Positions 1-8,361 of a stretch of 64,000 nucleotides of DNA are shown here, piece after piece (the stretch's first letter is position 1; the number at the start of each line of letters is the position of its first letter). Both the position numbers and the translations under genes were made by a program. This stretch comes from Aminobacter sp. HY435 (GTDB lineage: Bacteria; Pseudomonadota; Alphaproteobacteria; Rhizobiales; Rhizobiaceae): positions 1 to 64,000 of the forward strand of contig NZ_JANKZL010000005.1 in NCBI RefSeq assembly GCF_027568395.1, given 5' to 3'. The notes beneath the pieces are model-generated. The model saw only the letters and a list, made by a program, of their open reading frames with translations. It did no database searches and was not told the DNA's origin.

Positions 1-55
1 GCGAAATCCGCTCCCACTGCTCATCCCGAAGGATCAGACGGTCCAATGCTCCCAT
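1..55 (-). CDS. IS5-family transposase, N-terminal end only (cut by window edge)
   Basis: Reading leftwards from an ATG at 55 the sequence gives MGALDRLILRDEQWERIS, which resembles the opening of IS5-family (IS1031-like) DDE transposases, where a 'DEQWERI' stretch precedes the first catalytic region. A strong Shine-Dalgarno GGAGG lies 5 nt upstream, which supports a real translation start. Only 18 codons are inside the window, so the catalytic residues and the intactness of the element cannot be judged. It points away from grpE. The family call rests on the short N-terminus and on recall of similar proteins. Confidence 0.55.
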   Translation of the reverse strand, partial: MGALDRLILRDEQWERIS

Positions 56-246
56 GACTGCCTCCAAAAGACAGTCTTGAATCTGATTTGCTCAGCCTTG
101 GGAATCCCAAGAGTCCACACGACCTAGGGCAGCCCCGGAGAGAATGGTCTGCCGTGATGGTAAAATTTGAATTAAACCCGAATTTGATCCCGGTTCGTCG
201 GGCACTTGCGCATCCAATCCGTCGCTGGCGCGTTCCAGCCTTGCCC
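56..246. other. IS terminal segment and upstream region of grpE
   Basis: This stretch separates the leftward transposase start from the grpE promoter. It contains the odd-centred palindrome CTTGGGAATCCCAAG at 97-111, probably near the IS end, although I could not fix the terminal inverted repeat or a target duplication without the other end. No hrcA reading frame, which commonly precedes grpE in rhizobia, is visible here. I see no convincing gene; the open frames crossing it have no recognisable content. Confidence 0.4.
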
Positions 247-275
247 CTTGATTTTTGCGCCCCGAACCTCGATAT
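247..275 (+). promoter_or_regulatory. Candidate heat-shock (RpoH/sigma-32 type) promoter of grpE
   Basis: CTTGAT at 247-252 and CGATAT at 270-275 are separated by 17 nt. The pattern fits the alphaproteobacterial RpoH consensus (CTTG, about 17 nt, then a C/T-rich TAT-containing -10). It lies 41 nt before the grpE start, as expected for a chaperone gene. Position and motif are seen; the sigma factor is inferred. Confidence 0.4.
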
Positions 276-316
276 CGGGCCCAACCGATACCGGATCCGA
301 ACAACAGGAAATGGCG

Positions 317-949
317 ATGAGCGACCAGGCAAGAGACGAAGGCACGCCCGAAGAGATGGCTGCCGCCGAGGCCCAGGCCGATAAGATCGCAGGTGGACTC
401 GATGGCGATTACGAAGCCGTCGTCCGGCTGCTCAAGGAAAACGAGGAACTGAAGGACCGCGCCCTGCGTGCCGCGGCCGAGATGGAAAACCTGCGCCGCC
501 GCACCGCGCGCGACGTTCAGGACGCGCGGGCCTATTCCGTGGCCAATTTCGCGCGCGACATGCTCGCGGTTTCGGACAATCTGCGCCGTGCCATCGAGGC
601 GGTTCCCGAAGACGCCAAGACGGCCGACGGCGCTGGCCTCGCCGGCCTGATCGAAGGCGTCGAGGTCACCGAGCGCGCCATGCTTTCAGCACTTGAGCGC
701 CATGGCGTGCGCAAGCTCGACCCCCAGGGTGAGAAGTTCGATCCGAACTTCCATCAGGCCATGTTCGAGGTGCCGAACCCCGCCGTTCCGGCCAACACCG
801 TCGTGCAGGTCGTGCAGTCCGGCTACACCATCGGCGACCGCGTCCTGCGCCCGGCCATGGTTGGCGTTGCCAAGGGCGGCCCCAAGCACGGTGCCGATGC
901 CCCGGCCGAGCCGGGTCCGGTCAACGAGCAGGCCGAAAAAGACGCTTGA
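317..949 (+). CDS. grpE: GrpE nucleotide exchange factor
   Basis: Nucleotide exchange factor of the DnaK chaperone system; it releases ADP from DnaK so that bound client proteins are let go. The 210-residue product has the family layout: an acidic N-terminus, a long helical segment (about residues 40-110, containing [11 protein letters not shown]) for dimerisation, and a C-terminal beta domain with the conserved [12 protein letters not shown] and [14 protein letters not shown] stretches. Start 317 is chosen over the in-frame ATG at 311 because AGGA at 306-309 is 7 nt from it. A truncated IS rather than hrcA lies upstream, and a candidate heat-shock promoter precedes it. Confidence 0.95.
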   Translation: MSDQARDEGTPEEMAAAEAQADKIAGGLDGDYEAVVRLLKENEELKDRALRAAAEMENLRRRTARDVQDARAYSVANFARDMLAVSDNLRRAIEAVPEDAKTADGAGLAGLIEGVEVTERAMLSALERHGVRKLDPQGEKFDPNFHQAMFEVPNPAVPANTVVQVVQSGYTIGDRVLRPAMVGVAKGGPKHGADAPAEPGPVNEQAEKDA

Positions 950-958
950 GAAGCGACT

Positions 959-1062
959 GGCAAATAGGGAGTAGCGAATAGGGATTTGATCGGTAAAGTG
1001 GCCCCAAACAGGGAGGCTGCTTTGTTTTTCTCCTATTCGCCATTTACTGCTCCCTGTTCGCC
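959..1062. repeat. Imperfect inverted repeat (GGGAGTAGCGAATAGG type)
   Basis: The left arm at 959-982 and the right arm at 1031-1062 are imperfect inverted copies of each other. Both carry a GGGAG(T/C)AG ... CGAATAGG core; the right arm has about 7 extra bases. The element fills the gap between grpE and the next gene and could act as a transcript end or processing hairpin. It resembles short palindromic intergenic repeats of rhizobial genomes, but I see no second copy in this window. Confidence 0.5.
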
Positions 1063-1068
1063 CCTTTC

Positions 1069-1701
1069 ATGAATCCGCTGCTCTACCTCGACTATGCCGG
1101 CGTCGCGGTGTTTGCCGCCACCGGCGCGCTTGCCGCCTCGCGCAAGCAGCTCGACGTGATCGGTTTTCTGTTCCTGGCTGGCTTTACCGGGATCGGCGGT
1201 GGCACGGTACGTGACGTCATCCTCGGGCTGCCGGTGTTCTGGGTCGTCAATCCGGACTACGTGCTGGTCTGCGCCGCTGTCGCGGTGATCGTGTTCTTCA
1301 CGGCGCACCTCGTCGAATCCCGCTACAAGCTGCTGCTCTGGCTCGATGCGCTCGGCATGTCCGCCTATGCAGCCATCGGTGCTGCCAAGGGACTGCAGGC
1401 AACCGGCTCGCCGACCGTCGCCATCGTCATGGGCATGCTGACGGCGACTTTCGGCGGCATCCTGCGCGATCTCCTGGCGGGCGAGCCATCGGTGCTCCTG
1501 AAGCCCGAGATCTATGTTTCCGCAGCGATGGTGGGCGCTGCCATCTACACCATGGCCGAGCTCGCGCAATTGCCGCCCGACGTCTCGGCCGTCGTGGCCT
1601 TCGTCGCGGCCTTCATGGTGCGTGGCGGCGCGCTGAAGTTTGGCTGGACGTTCCCCGCCTACCGCAGCCGGCCCGGGCGAAGGCCCGAGGACATTCCCTG
1701 A
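1069..1701 (+). CDS. TRIC-type (UPF0126) cation channel family membrane protein
   Basis: A 210-residue inner-membrane protein with about seven hydrophobic segments and two copies of the glycine-rich UPF0126 motif, GGGTVRD (about residues 44-50) and GGILRD (about 130-135). These internally duplicated halves are the hallmark of prokaryotic TRIC (trimeric intracellular cation channel) homologues such as YadS/YicG. Members tested elsewhere conduct monovalent cations; the role here is not known. The start has no clear Shine-Dalgarno and directly follows the inverted repeat at 959-1062. Confidence 0.85.
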   Translation: MNPLLYLDYAGVAVFAATGALAASRKQLDVIGFLFLAGFTGIGGGTVRDVILGLPVFWVVNPDYVLVCAAVAVIVFFTAHLVESRYKLLLWLDALGMSAYAAIGAAKGLQATGSPTVAIVMGMLTATFGGILRDLLAGEPSVLLKPEIYVSAAMVGAAIYTMAELAQLPPDVSAVVAFVAAFMVRGGALKFGWTFPAYRSRPGRRPEDIP

Positions 1702-1713
1702 CAGCGCGCCAGG

Positions 1714-2220
1714 TCACTCGGGCTTGGCTGTTCTGGTCCGCGGCTCGAGATAGTCCGCGAGGTTCTGCAATGTCGAGTTCATCCCTTCGATATGATCGGC
1801 CTCGCTTATGCCGCGCGGCACGTTCTCGCAGCGCATCGTCACTTCCGTGCCCTGTGGGATCGGCTTAAGCGTCGTGACGACCCGCATCACGCCGGCAAAG
1901 GCCGGGTCGTTTGTCAGGAACTCTATGGCCTCGACGATCTTTTCGCCGGGCACCAGTTCGACGAAACGGCCATCGAACAGGTCAATATGATCGGACGTCT
2001 TGCCGGGGGCCGAATGCGTCGTGTCGGAATAGATGAATGCCATGCGAAAGGCCCCGCCTTCACGCGGCTCGAAGCTGTGAATCTCCGCTCTCATGCCCTC
2101 TGGAGGCCGCCAGGACAGCACCGCGTCCGGATCGAGGAAGGCCTTGTAGACGGCAATCGGAGCGGCTGCGATTTGCCTCGATGAGGCATGGATTGCCAGT
2201 TCATGGTGCGCCTTCGGCAT
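1714..2220 (-). CDS. SRPBCC (AHSA1/START-fold) domain protein
   Basis: A 168-residue single-domain protein of the SRPBCC superfamily, close to activator-of-Hsp90-ATPase (AHSA1)-like proteins. Seen features are the early AAPIAVYKAFLDPDAVLSW segment, the central RPPEGMRAEIHSFEPREGG block and a late EGMNSTLQNLADYLEP helix, all typical of this hydrophobic-ligand-binding fold. The ligand is unknown. A strong GGAGGAG lies 5 nt before the ATG. It may form a small operon with the MmcQ/YjbR gene just upstream on the same strand. Confidence 0.8.
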   Translation of the reverse strand: MPKAHHELAIHASSRQIAAAPIAVYKAFLDPDAVLSWRPPEGMRAEIHSFEPREGGAFRMAFIYSDTTHSAPGKTSDHIDLFDGRFVELVPGEKIVEAIEFLTNDPAFAGVMRVVTTLKPIPQGTEVTMRCENVPRGISEADHIEGMNSTLQNLADYLEPRTRTAKPE

Positions 2221-2256
2221 GCACTCCTCCCTTCGGGCCGGTGGCAGTTTCCGCGG

Positions 2257-2646
2257 TCAAGTCTGGTTCTGGCGGGCTTTGACGAGGTTCTTTGGCGCCT
2301 GCATTGTCCAGGCGCGTTCCAGCCGGTGGTGCAGTTCGCTGCTGTCGATCTTGTCGACGCGGACCAGCACAACCGGCCAGCCCTGGTAGTGCGCGGTCTC
2401 GAAATAGATGCCTGGATCGGCCTCGATCAGCATTTCCTTTTCCTCGAGAGGGCACATCACGGCGACCGTCTCAGCGTCCTTGACGCGGCAAAGAAATTTC
2501 TTGCGGACGTGCAGGCTGGGCGTCCCGTAGGAGGTTCCTTCGGAAATCTCGGCCAGGCCTTCGGCGGCACAGCGCAGCCTGTCGAATGCCCGGGCGAGAT
2601 CGTCGCCCATATGGCTAGGCCGCGAAACTTTGCGTTTCGCCGCCAT
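2257..2646 (-). CDS. MmcQ/YjbR family protein
   Basis: Small protein (129 residues from the start chosen) of the MmcQ/YjbR family, a double-wing DNA-binding-like fold of unknown cellular function. The diagnostic stretch is EISEGTSYGTPSLHVRKKFLCRV, followed by a PGIYFETAHYQGWP segment typical of the second half. The start is uncertain: ATGs at 2646 and 2610 are both possible and neither has a strong Shine-Dalgarno. From 2646 it overlaps the 3' end of olsB by 32 nt, which suggests translational coupling. Confidence 0.75.
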   Translation of the reverse strand: MAAKRKVSRPSHMGDDLARAFDRLRCAAEGLAEISEGTSYGTPSLHVRKKFLCRVKDAETVAVMCPLEEKEMLIEADPGIYFETAHYQGWPVVLVRVDKIDSSELHHRLERAWTMQAPKNLVKARQNQT

Positions 2647-3490
2647 AGTAGTTGATGTAGCGGGCACCGATCTCCTTGACCGGCATGACGACGAAGACGT
2701 CGACCGTGCCGAACTCGTGATCGATCACGCAGCCGTCGCCGATCTTCGCGCCGACGCGGAGATAGCCTTTCACCAGCGGCGGCATCGCCGTGATCGCGGC
2801 CTTGGCGCTGACCGCCTCGATCGGCATCAGGTCCATGGCGCAATAGCGTCCGGCGACCGCGCGCACGTCCCAGTCGGCGCTGGTGCGGCAATGATGGGCC
2901 AGGTAGGTCAGCGCTTCGGCATGTGCTGCCGGCACCACGCCATGGAACGAGGCGCACCCGGTCATCACGTCGATGTCGTAGCGGTTGAGATAGGCCCAGA
3001 TGCCCTGCCACAACGCCTCGATTGTGCGCTTCGAGCGGTATTCGGGCAGCACGCATGAACGGCCGAGTTCGAGGAAGCGCTGGCTCGGGTGCCGGGCGAT
3101 CAGCTTGCCCAGTTCGAATTCGTCGTCGGAGTAGAAGCCGCCGGCCTCGGCCGCGCGCTCCTGGCGCAGCAATCGGTAGGTGCCGACGATCCGGCGATGC
3201 TCGGGTCCGGAAATCGACGTGTCGAATACCAGCAGGTGATCGCAGATTTCGTCGAAACGGTCGGCGTCGCGATGGTCGATCGAGTGCAGCGCCTGTTTGC
3301 GCGCGCCCAACTCGTCGAAGAAAACGCGGTAGCGCACTTCCTGCGCGGCGGCGATCTCCGATTCGTTGCGGGCGAGGCGAACCTCGAGGGTTCCGATTTT
3401 GCCCAGTGGTGCGTTTGGCAGTAGGGGATTGGAACGCACTTTCACCCCGCTGGCTATCTGAGTGTCACTATCCGGCAAGGCTGTATGCAC
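2615..3490 (-). CDS. olsB: OlsB, L-ornithine N-alpha-acyltransferase (ornithine lipid synthesis)
   Basis: Transfers a 3-hydroxyacyl group from acyl carrier protein to the alpha-amino group of ornithine, giving lyso-ornithine lipid, a phosphorus-free membrane lipid precursor made by many rhizobia. The 291-residue protein has the GNAT-like PF13444 domain: LEVRLARNESEIAAAQEVRYRVFF near residue 35, a central SQRFLELGRSCVLPEYR block, and the C-terminal IDHEFGTVDVFVVMPV. GTG at 3490 is chosen as the start because AAGGAG lies 8 nt upstream; the longer upstream frame lacks such support. olsA is not in the window. Confidence 0.85.
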   Translation of the reverse strand: MHTALPDSDTQIASGVKVRSNPLLPNAPLGKIGTLEVRLARNESEIAAAQEVRYRVFFDELGARKQALHSIDHRDADRFDEICDHLLVFDTSISGPEHRRIVGTYRLLRQERAAEAGGFYSDDEFELGKLIARHPSQRFLELGRSCVLPEYRSKRTIEALWQGIWAYLNRYDIDVMTGCASFHGVVPAAHAEALTYLAHHCRTSADWDVRAVAGRYCAMDLMPIEAVSAKAAITAMPPLVKGYLRVGAKIGDGCVIDHEFGTVDVFVVMPVKEIGARYINYYGGETQSFAA

Positions 3491-3638
3491 GGGTGATTCT
3501 CCTTCGAGCCATCCTACAGGCGCGGGATAAAGTCTCGGTGCTACAGGATTGTGACAGTATCGTGATCGACCGGTGCGGGCAAGACTATGCGCACAGCCAA
3601 CGCTTTGTAGCTGGCTCAGCAAAAGCCTTGTTCGAGCC

Positions 3639-5894
3639 TCAAGCCGCCGCCCTTTGTTCGACCAGAGTGATCAGAACGTCCGGATCGAGGGGCTTGGTGA
3701 CAAAGCCGCTTGCCCCGTGCGCAAGCACCGCGTGGCGCGTCTTTTCCTGGCTGTCCGCCGACAGTACCATGATCGGCATCGGCGCGAGCCCGTGCTGTTC
3801 CTCGTGGCGGCGTATCGCCGAAATGGCGTCGAGACCGTCCATCACCGGCATGTGCATGTCCATCAGCACGACGTCGAACCGCTGCCTGCCGCCGGCGTCG
3901 GTCACAGCCTCGACCGCAGCCTTGCCGTTGTTGACCACTTCCACCCTGTGCCCGGCCTTTTCCAGCGCCGCACGCGCCAGCATGGCGTTGATGTCATTGT
4001 CTTCGGCAATGAGCACCGAAAGCTTGCGCGCTTTGCGAGGTCTTCCCGGCTCCGCGGAAGCTTGTCCGTCCGAAGGCAGGGATTGCGCCGGCGTTCCACC
4101 ATCGCCTGACATCAGAACGCGAAGCAGCGTCTCTCCGCGGACGGGCCGGGCGAGGAACGTGGAATAGCCGCTGGCCCGCAGCTCACCCAGAAGGCCACGG
4201 TCTGTCGGGGCGATCACGGTGATTGCCTCGCTCGCGCCAAACCCGTTTTCGCGCAGATGCTGCAGGACCTGCCCGTGCTTCTCCTCGAGCGCGGCATCGA
4301 TGAGCAGCGCGTCGCATCCGTCCGCATGCATTCGGGCCTGCTCGACGGTCGCGGCGATTTCCGCCTGTCCGCCATATGCCCGAATCGTTTCGGCCAGGGC
4401 GGCGGCTTCCGGAGCATTGCGGGACAGGATCACGGCGCGCCGATCGGCCAGCGCATCCGCGCCGGTCGACGAACTGCTGGTCGCGCCAAACGCCGGGATC
4501 TCGAAGCTGAACTCGGAGCCCCTGGCGAGCGTGCTGTTGACCGAAATGGTGCCGCCCATCGAGGTCACGAGGCGCTTTGAGATGGCAAGGCCAAGGCCGG
4601 CGCCGCCATGCGAGCGGGTCGAGGTGCCGTCGGCCTGTTCGAACTCTTCGAAAATGCGCTCCCTGTCCTCGGCGCGTAGGCCTGGTCCGGTGTCGGCGAC
4701 GGTGAAGCGTATTTTGCCTGTGCCTTCGCCCACGCGCTCGACGCTCAGGCGCACGCCGCCTTCGTCCGTGAACTTGATGGCGTTGCCGATCAGGTTGAGC
4801 AGTACCTGACGCACAAGGCCCGGGTCGGCGGTGATCATTTGCGGCACGTTGGGCGCGACATGGCAGCCCAGGCCGATGTTCTTGCCGAATGCGCGCGAGG
4901 CCAGCAGCTCGACGACGTTGTCGGCGAGCTCGCGCGGCGACATCGGCTGCGGCTCCGGGGCAAAGCGCCCGGCCTCGATCTTGGAATAGTCGAGCAGGTC
5001 TTCGATCAGGGCCAGCAGGGCGCTTGCCGATGTCGAGACGGCGCCGACATAGGTGCGCTGCTCGGGCGATAGCTCGGTATCGTGCAACAGCTTGGCCATG
5101 CCCATGATGCCGTTCATCGGCGTGCGGATCTCGTGGCTCACCGTCGCGAGGAAACGCGACTTCGCCTGGCTGGCATATTCGGCGCGTTCGCGCGCGCCGA
5201 TCAGGGCAGCCTCGGCGCGCTTGCGCGCCGTGATGTCGCGCGCGATGGCGCGGTGCGAAACGGTATGGCTGTCATTGTCGCGGACCGAAAGCTCGATCCA
5301 CGAGAACCAGCGCACCACGCCGGCACTGCGTATGCCGACGTCGGCCGAGCTCAGGCACTCGCCGTCGAAGAAGGCCGCGTCGGGCACCACGCCGACATCG
5401 ACGCCAAGTTCAAACAACGTCCGGCCGGCGAGATCGCGTTGATCGCGGCCGATGAGCTCGGCGAAGACCTTGTTGGCATAGACAATGCGGCCTTCGCGGT
5501 CGCGGTGGACGACGAGGTCGCCGAGTGCGTCGATGAGACCCCGGAAGCGCTCCTCGCTCTCCTGCAGCTCCCACATGCGGTCGGCGAGCGTTTCCATCTC
5601 GGCGCGGTTGCGCGTGGCGTTGTCGGTGATGGCGATCACCGTGCGTTCGCGCTCGACGAGACTGCGCGACAGCAGGATGAGCCCGGTCGTACCGGCTACC
5701 AGAAGGCCGACGCTGATGAATGCGGGCGCGCCGGTGAGATGGCCAAGGCCCGCGAGTACGAACACGGCGACAAGCGTGATGAAATAGAGCCAGCGGGGCG
5801 GCTCCTTGGGCAATACCGGTTCGAGCGGTGTCGGAGCGATTGTCCGGCGATGCGGCGATGCGCCGGATGAGGCGCCTGTCGCGCCCGTTGCCAT
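3639..5894 (-). CDS. Membrane hybrid sensor histidine kinase with PAS and two receiver domains
   Basis: Two-component signalling protein of 751 residues. Order of domains: two membrane segments (about 35-80), a PAS domain (about 115-225), a HisKA dimerisation domain with [15 protein letters not shown] (phospho-acceptor His254), a HATPase domain with N box [16 protein letters not shown] and [10 protein letters not shown], then a degenerate receiver (about 485-595) lacking the acidic pocket, and a complete C-terminal receiver with IAEDND, phospho-acceptor Asp679 in VLMDMHMP and a conserved TKPLD lysine. ATG at 5894 is preferred over 5924 because AAGGTGA lies 5 nt upstream. The signal and partner regulator are unknown. 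It lies next to olsB on the same strand, 148 nt apart. Confidence 0.9.
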   Translation of the reverse strand: MATGATGASSGASPHRRTIAPTPLEPVLPKEPPRWLYFITLVAVFVLAGLGHLTGAPAFISVGLLVAGTTGLILLSRSLVERERTVIAITDNATRNRAEMETLADRMWELQESEERFRGLIDALGDLVVHRDREGRIVYANKVFAELIGRDQRDLAGRTLFELGVDVGVVPDAAFFDGECLSSADVGIRSAGVVRWFSWIELSVRDNDSHTVSHRAIARDITARKRAEAALIGARERAEYASQAKSRFLATVSHEIRTPMNGIMGMAKLLHDTELSPEQRTYVGAVSTSASALLALIEDLLDYSKIEAGRFAPEPQPMSPRELADNVVELLASRAFGKNIGLGCHVAPNVPQMITADPGLVRQVLLNLIGNAIKFTDEGGVRLSVERVGEGTGKIRFTVADTGPGLRAEDRERIFEEFEQADGTSTRSHGGAGLGLAISKRLVTSMGGTISVNSTLARGSEFSFEIPAFGATSSSSTGADALADRRAVILSRNAPEAAALAETIRAYGGQAEIAATVEQARMHADGCDALLIDAALEEKHGQVLQHLRENGFGASEAITVIAPTDRGLLGELRASGYSTFLARPVRGETLLRVLMSGDGGTPAQSLPSDGQASAEPGRPRKARKLSVLIAEDNDINAMLARAALEKAGHRVEVVNNGKAAVEAVTDAGGRQRFDVVLMDMHMPVMDGLDAISAIRRHEEQHGLAPMPIMVLSADSQEKTRHAVLAHGASGFVTKPLDPDVLITLVEQRAAA

Positions 5895-6016
5895 CGTCTT
5901 CACCTTAAGCCCGGAATCCGTCATGATATCGGAATACTAGGCGGCAGAGCTTAGGGAAGCTTTGGGCGGATCGCTCGAATTTTAGCGGTCAGGCAGTTTT
6001 GGCGGAAATAGCCGGT

Positions 6017-6754
6017 CTACTGGATGTAGCTTTTGTAGACGAAGCCGCGCTGGCCCTTGTAAACGATTTCGCACCATTTGGTGCAAGCCACCAGCTCGAC
6101 CGCGGTCTTGGCGGGGATGACGCCCAGCACCGCACCACCCGGTTTGCTGCGCATATTGACCGAGCGCTTGATGACGGCTGCGCCTGCGTCGGCGGCGGGT
6201 TCCTTGACGATCGCCTTGACGGCGGCGGTGGCCGCAGGGTCGGTCTTGCCGGTGTCTGCCAGCGCCAGCGCCTCGGAGTCGGCTGGGTCGCGGACGATGA
6301 TCTTCTCGGCGCCGGGAATGGCGGGCATGGCTTCGAGCGGGGTGGTGGCACCGGCGGCGACGACCTTTGCCCATCGCGGATCGGCCGCCAGCGGCATCTC
6401 GGGGTCCTCGGCCGCATTGGCCTCGGAAACGAGGAGGGACGAGGCTGAGGTTGCGACCCGGTTCTTGCGACCGGTCGGCTCGGCGGTGATCGTGGTGATC
6501 TTTTCCTTTGCCGCGTCAGCCACGGTCTCGTTCTGCAGCGTTTCCTGGGCAACGTCGGCGGAACGCTGGCTCATGTGGGGGAGAATGAAAAGGGCGGATA
6601 CGGCTGTGGCACTCATCAGGGCGGTCATCGCCAGCACGCCGAGGATAAGACCGCGGTTCGGCGCGTTCTCGCGCCAGGACACATGGTCGGTCTTCATGAA
6701 CATCGTCGCGGGGCGCGGCTGCCTTGCAGCGCCCAACTTGAAGGGCATTTTCAC
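6017..6754 (-). CDS. Membrane-anchored SH3-domain protein
   Basis: A 245-residue protein with one membrane segment (about residues 35-60, GLILGVLAMTALMSATAVSA), a long linker rich in Ala, Glu and Thr, and a C-terminal bacterial SH3 (SH3b) domain: VNMRSKPGGAVLGVIPAKT followed by WCEIVYKGQRGFVYKSYI. SH3b domains usually bind peptidoglycan or cell-wall peptides, so a periplasmic envelope role is likely; the specific function is unknown. The start is GTG at 6754, with GGAGAG 6 nt upstream; ATG at 6748 is an alternative. Confidence 0.75.
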   Translation of the reverse strand: MKMPFKLGAARQPRPATMFMKTDHVSWRENAPNRGLILGVLAMTALMSATAVSALFILPHMSQRSADVAQETLQNETVADAAKEKITTITAEPTGRKNRVATSASSLLVSEANAAEDPEMPLAADPRWAKVVAAGATTPLEAMPAIPGAEKIIVRDPADSEALALADTGKTDPAATAAVKAIVKEPAADAGAAVIKRSVNMRSKPGGAVLGVIPAKTAVELVACTKWCEIVYKGQRGFVYKSYIQ

Positions 6755-7024
6755 AAACAACTCTCCACTCAGGCCCATCGCTCGAATTTCGAGCGCCCCC
6801 AGCTGTCGTTGCAACCCGCAAATCTCCGCCGCGTGGTTGTCGGACAGTCTCGACGGTCCTTGTTTGGCTCGTCCACCATGAGCATCATGTCGGCCGATTG
6901 TGGCAGAGCTTGGACCCGATTTCGATCTTCCCGAATTTTTTGTTAAGCGCCAAGCAAAATCTGTGCGTAATGCGCGGCTAACCTGAACGCCGATCTCGCT
7001 ATCCCCAACAATGCTGGCCGAACC

Positions 7025-7516
7025 TCAGCCCTCGGGTTGCGATGGCTCCTTGCGGCTGCGCAGCCAGGACAGGAATTCGTCCAGAACCACCAGGGCCGCG
7101 CCGACCGAAATGAAGGCGTCGGCGAGGTTGAATATGGCGAACGACCATACCGGCGTGTGGAACAGGACGTAGTCGATGACGTGGCCGTAGACGCTGCGGT
7201 CGATCAGATTGCCCAGTGCGCCGCCGACGATCAGCGCGAAGCCGAAGCGCGAGATCGCCTGCTGCGAGGTTGTGCGGCTGGCGAGATAGGCGACAAAGGC
7301 GATGACGACGCCGGTCAGCACGATCAGCCCGGTATCGCCGACGCTGGAGAACATCGAAAAGGCGATGCCGGTGTTGTAGGTGCGATAGAGCGCCAGGAAC
7401 GGCAGGACGTCGACCTTCTCGTGCATCACGAGGCTGGTCTCGACGAGATATTTGATCCACTGGTCGAGCGCGACTGCAAGCACAGTCACGAGTCCGTAGA
7501 ACGCAGCTGGCTTCAC
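7025..7516 (-). CDS. lspA: Lipoprotein signal peptidase (signal peptidase II)
   Basis: Inner-membrane aspartyl protease that removes the signal peptide from diacylglyceryl-modified prolipoproteins. The 163-residue length and four membrane segments match the family. Conserved boxes are visible: DQWIKYLVE, TYNTGIAFSM, GGALGNLIDR (first catalytic Asp) and FAIFNLADAFISVG (second catalytic Asp). The GTG start has AGGAG 5 nt upstream. It follows the SpoU methyltransferase gene by 8 nt on the same strand and is probably cotranscribed. Confidence 0.95.
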   Translation of the reverse strand: MKPAAFYGLVTVLAVALDQWIKYLVETSLVMHEKVDVLPFLALYRTYNTGIAFSMFSSVGDTGLIVLTGVVIAFVAYLASRTTSQQAISRFGFALIVGGALGNLIDRSVYGHVIDYVLFHTPVWSFAIFNLADAFISVGAALVVLDEFLSWLRSRKEPSQPEG

Positions 7517-7524
7517 GGTTGCTC

Positions 7525-8361
7525 CTAAAGCTTCAGCGCGTTGCGCCGGATCTCGTACAGCATGACGCCGGTGGCGACCGCGAGGTTGAGCGAATCAGCC
7601 CGGCCAGCCTGCGGAATGCGCAGCAGCTTGTCGCAGGCGTCGGCCAGGTTGTCCGGCAGGCCCTGCTGTTCGTTGCCCATCATCAAAAGCACAGGGCGGT
7701 TGCCGAAATCCACCGATCGGTAGTCGACCGCACCCTTGAGGTGCGTTCCGGCGACGGTGCCGGCAAGATCCTTGCGCCAGGCGAGGAACGCTTCCGCACT
7801 GGTCCTGGCGACCGGCACGGCGAAGATCGAGCCCATCGTTGCGCGGACGGTCTCCAGCGAAAATGGATCGGTCGTCTCGCCGACCAGGATCACACCCTTG
7901 GCGCCGACGGCATCGACGGTGCGGATGACGGTGCCTAGATTGCCGGGGTCGCGCACCCGATCGAGCGCCACCCACACGTCGTTGCCCTGCGGACGGATGT
8001 CCTTGAGCGGCACGAAGCGCTGGGAAAACACGCCGACCACGGCCTGCGGATTGTCGCGGCGGGTGATCGCCGTCAGCACCTTTTCCGAAACCTCGAGCAC
8101 GTCGCCGCCGAGTGCCACCGTGCGCGCCGCGACCTTTTCGACAGCCGCGTTGCCGAGTGCCGACTTGGCGAAGATCAGGGTCTTGATGGTCCAGCCGAGA
8201 TCCAGTGCATCGATCACCAGCTTCAGGCCTTCGGCCATGAAGGCGTTCTGCTGGTCGCGGAATTTCTTCAGCGCCAGCGCCTTGATGTCCTTGACCAGCG
8301 GATTGGCCAGGCTCGTCACTTCCTTGACGCGGCCTGGGGCTCCGGTGCGGTGTTCGCTCAT
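7525..8361 (-). CDS. SpoU/TrmH-family RNA 2'-O-methyltransferase
   Basis: A 278-residue SAM-dependent RNA ribose methyltransferase of the knotted SPOUT class. An N-terminal substrate-binding segment opens with VTSLANPLVKDIKAL. The catalytic domain shows the three SpoU motifs: DRVRDPGNLGTVIRTVDAVGA (motif 1, catalytic Arg and Asn), a central VLLMMGNEQQGLP (motif 2), and IPQAGRADSLNLAVATGVML (motif 3). The exact rRNA or tRNA target cannot be told. The start overlaps the stop of the preceding methyltransferase as ATGA, a sign of coupled translation. Confidence 0.9.
   Translation of the reverse strand: MSEHRTGAPGRVKEVTSLANPLVKDIKALALKKFRDQQNAFMAEGLKLVIDALDLGWTIKTLIFAKSALGNAAVEKVAARTVALGGDVLEVSEKVLTAITRRDNPQAVVGVFSQRFVPLKDIRPQGNDVWVALDRVRDPGNLGTVIRTVDAVGAKGVILVGETTDPFSLETVRATMGSIFAVPVARTSAEAFLAWRKDLAGTVAGTHLKGAVDYRSVDFGNRPVLLMMGNEQQGLPDNLADACDKLLRIPQAGRADSLNLAVATGVMLYEIRRNALKL

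Noticed and set aside
3022-4167. A 381-codon plus-strand open frame opposite olsB and the sensor kinase
   Set aside because: It is antisense to two well-supported genes, is rich in Arg/Ser/Ala as expected of shadow frames in GC-rich DNA, and shows no family motif.
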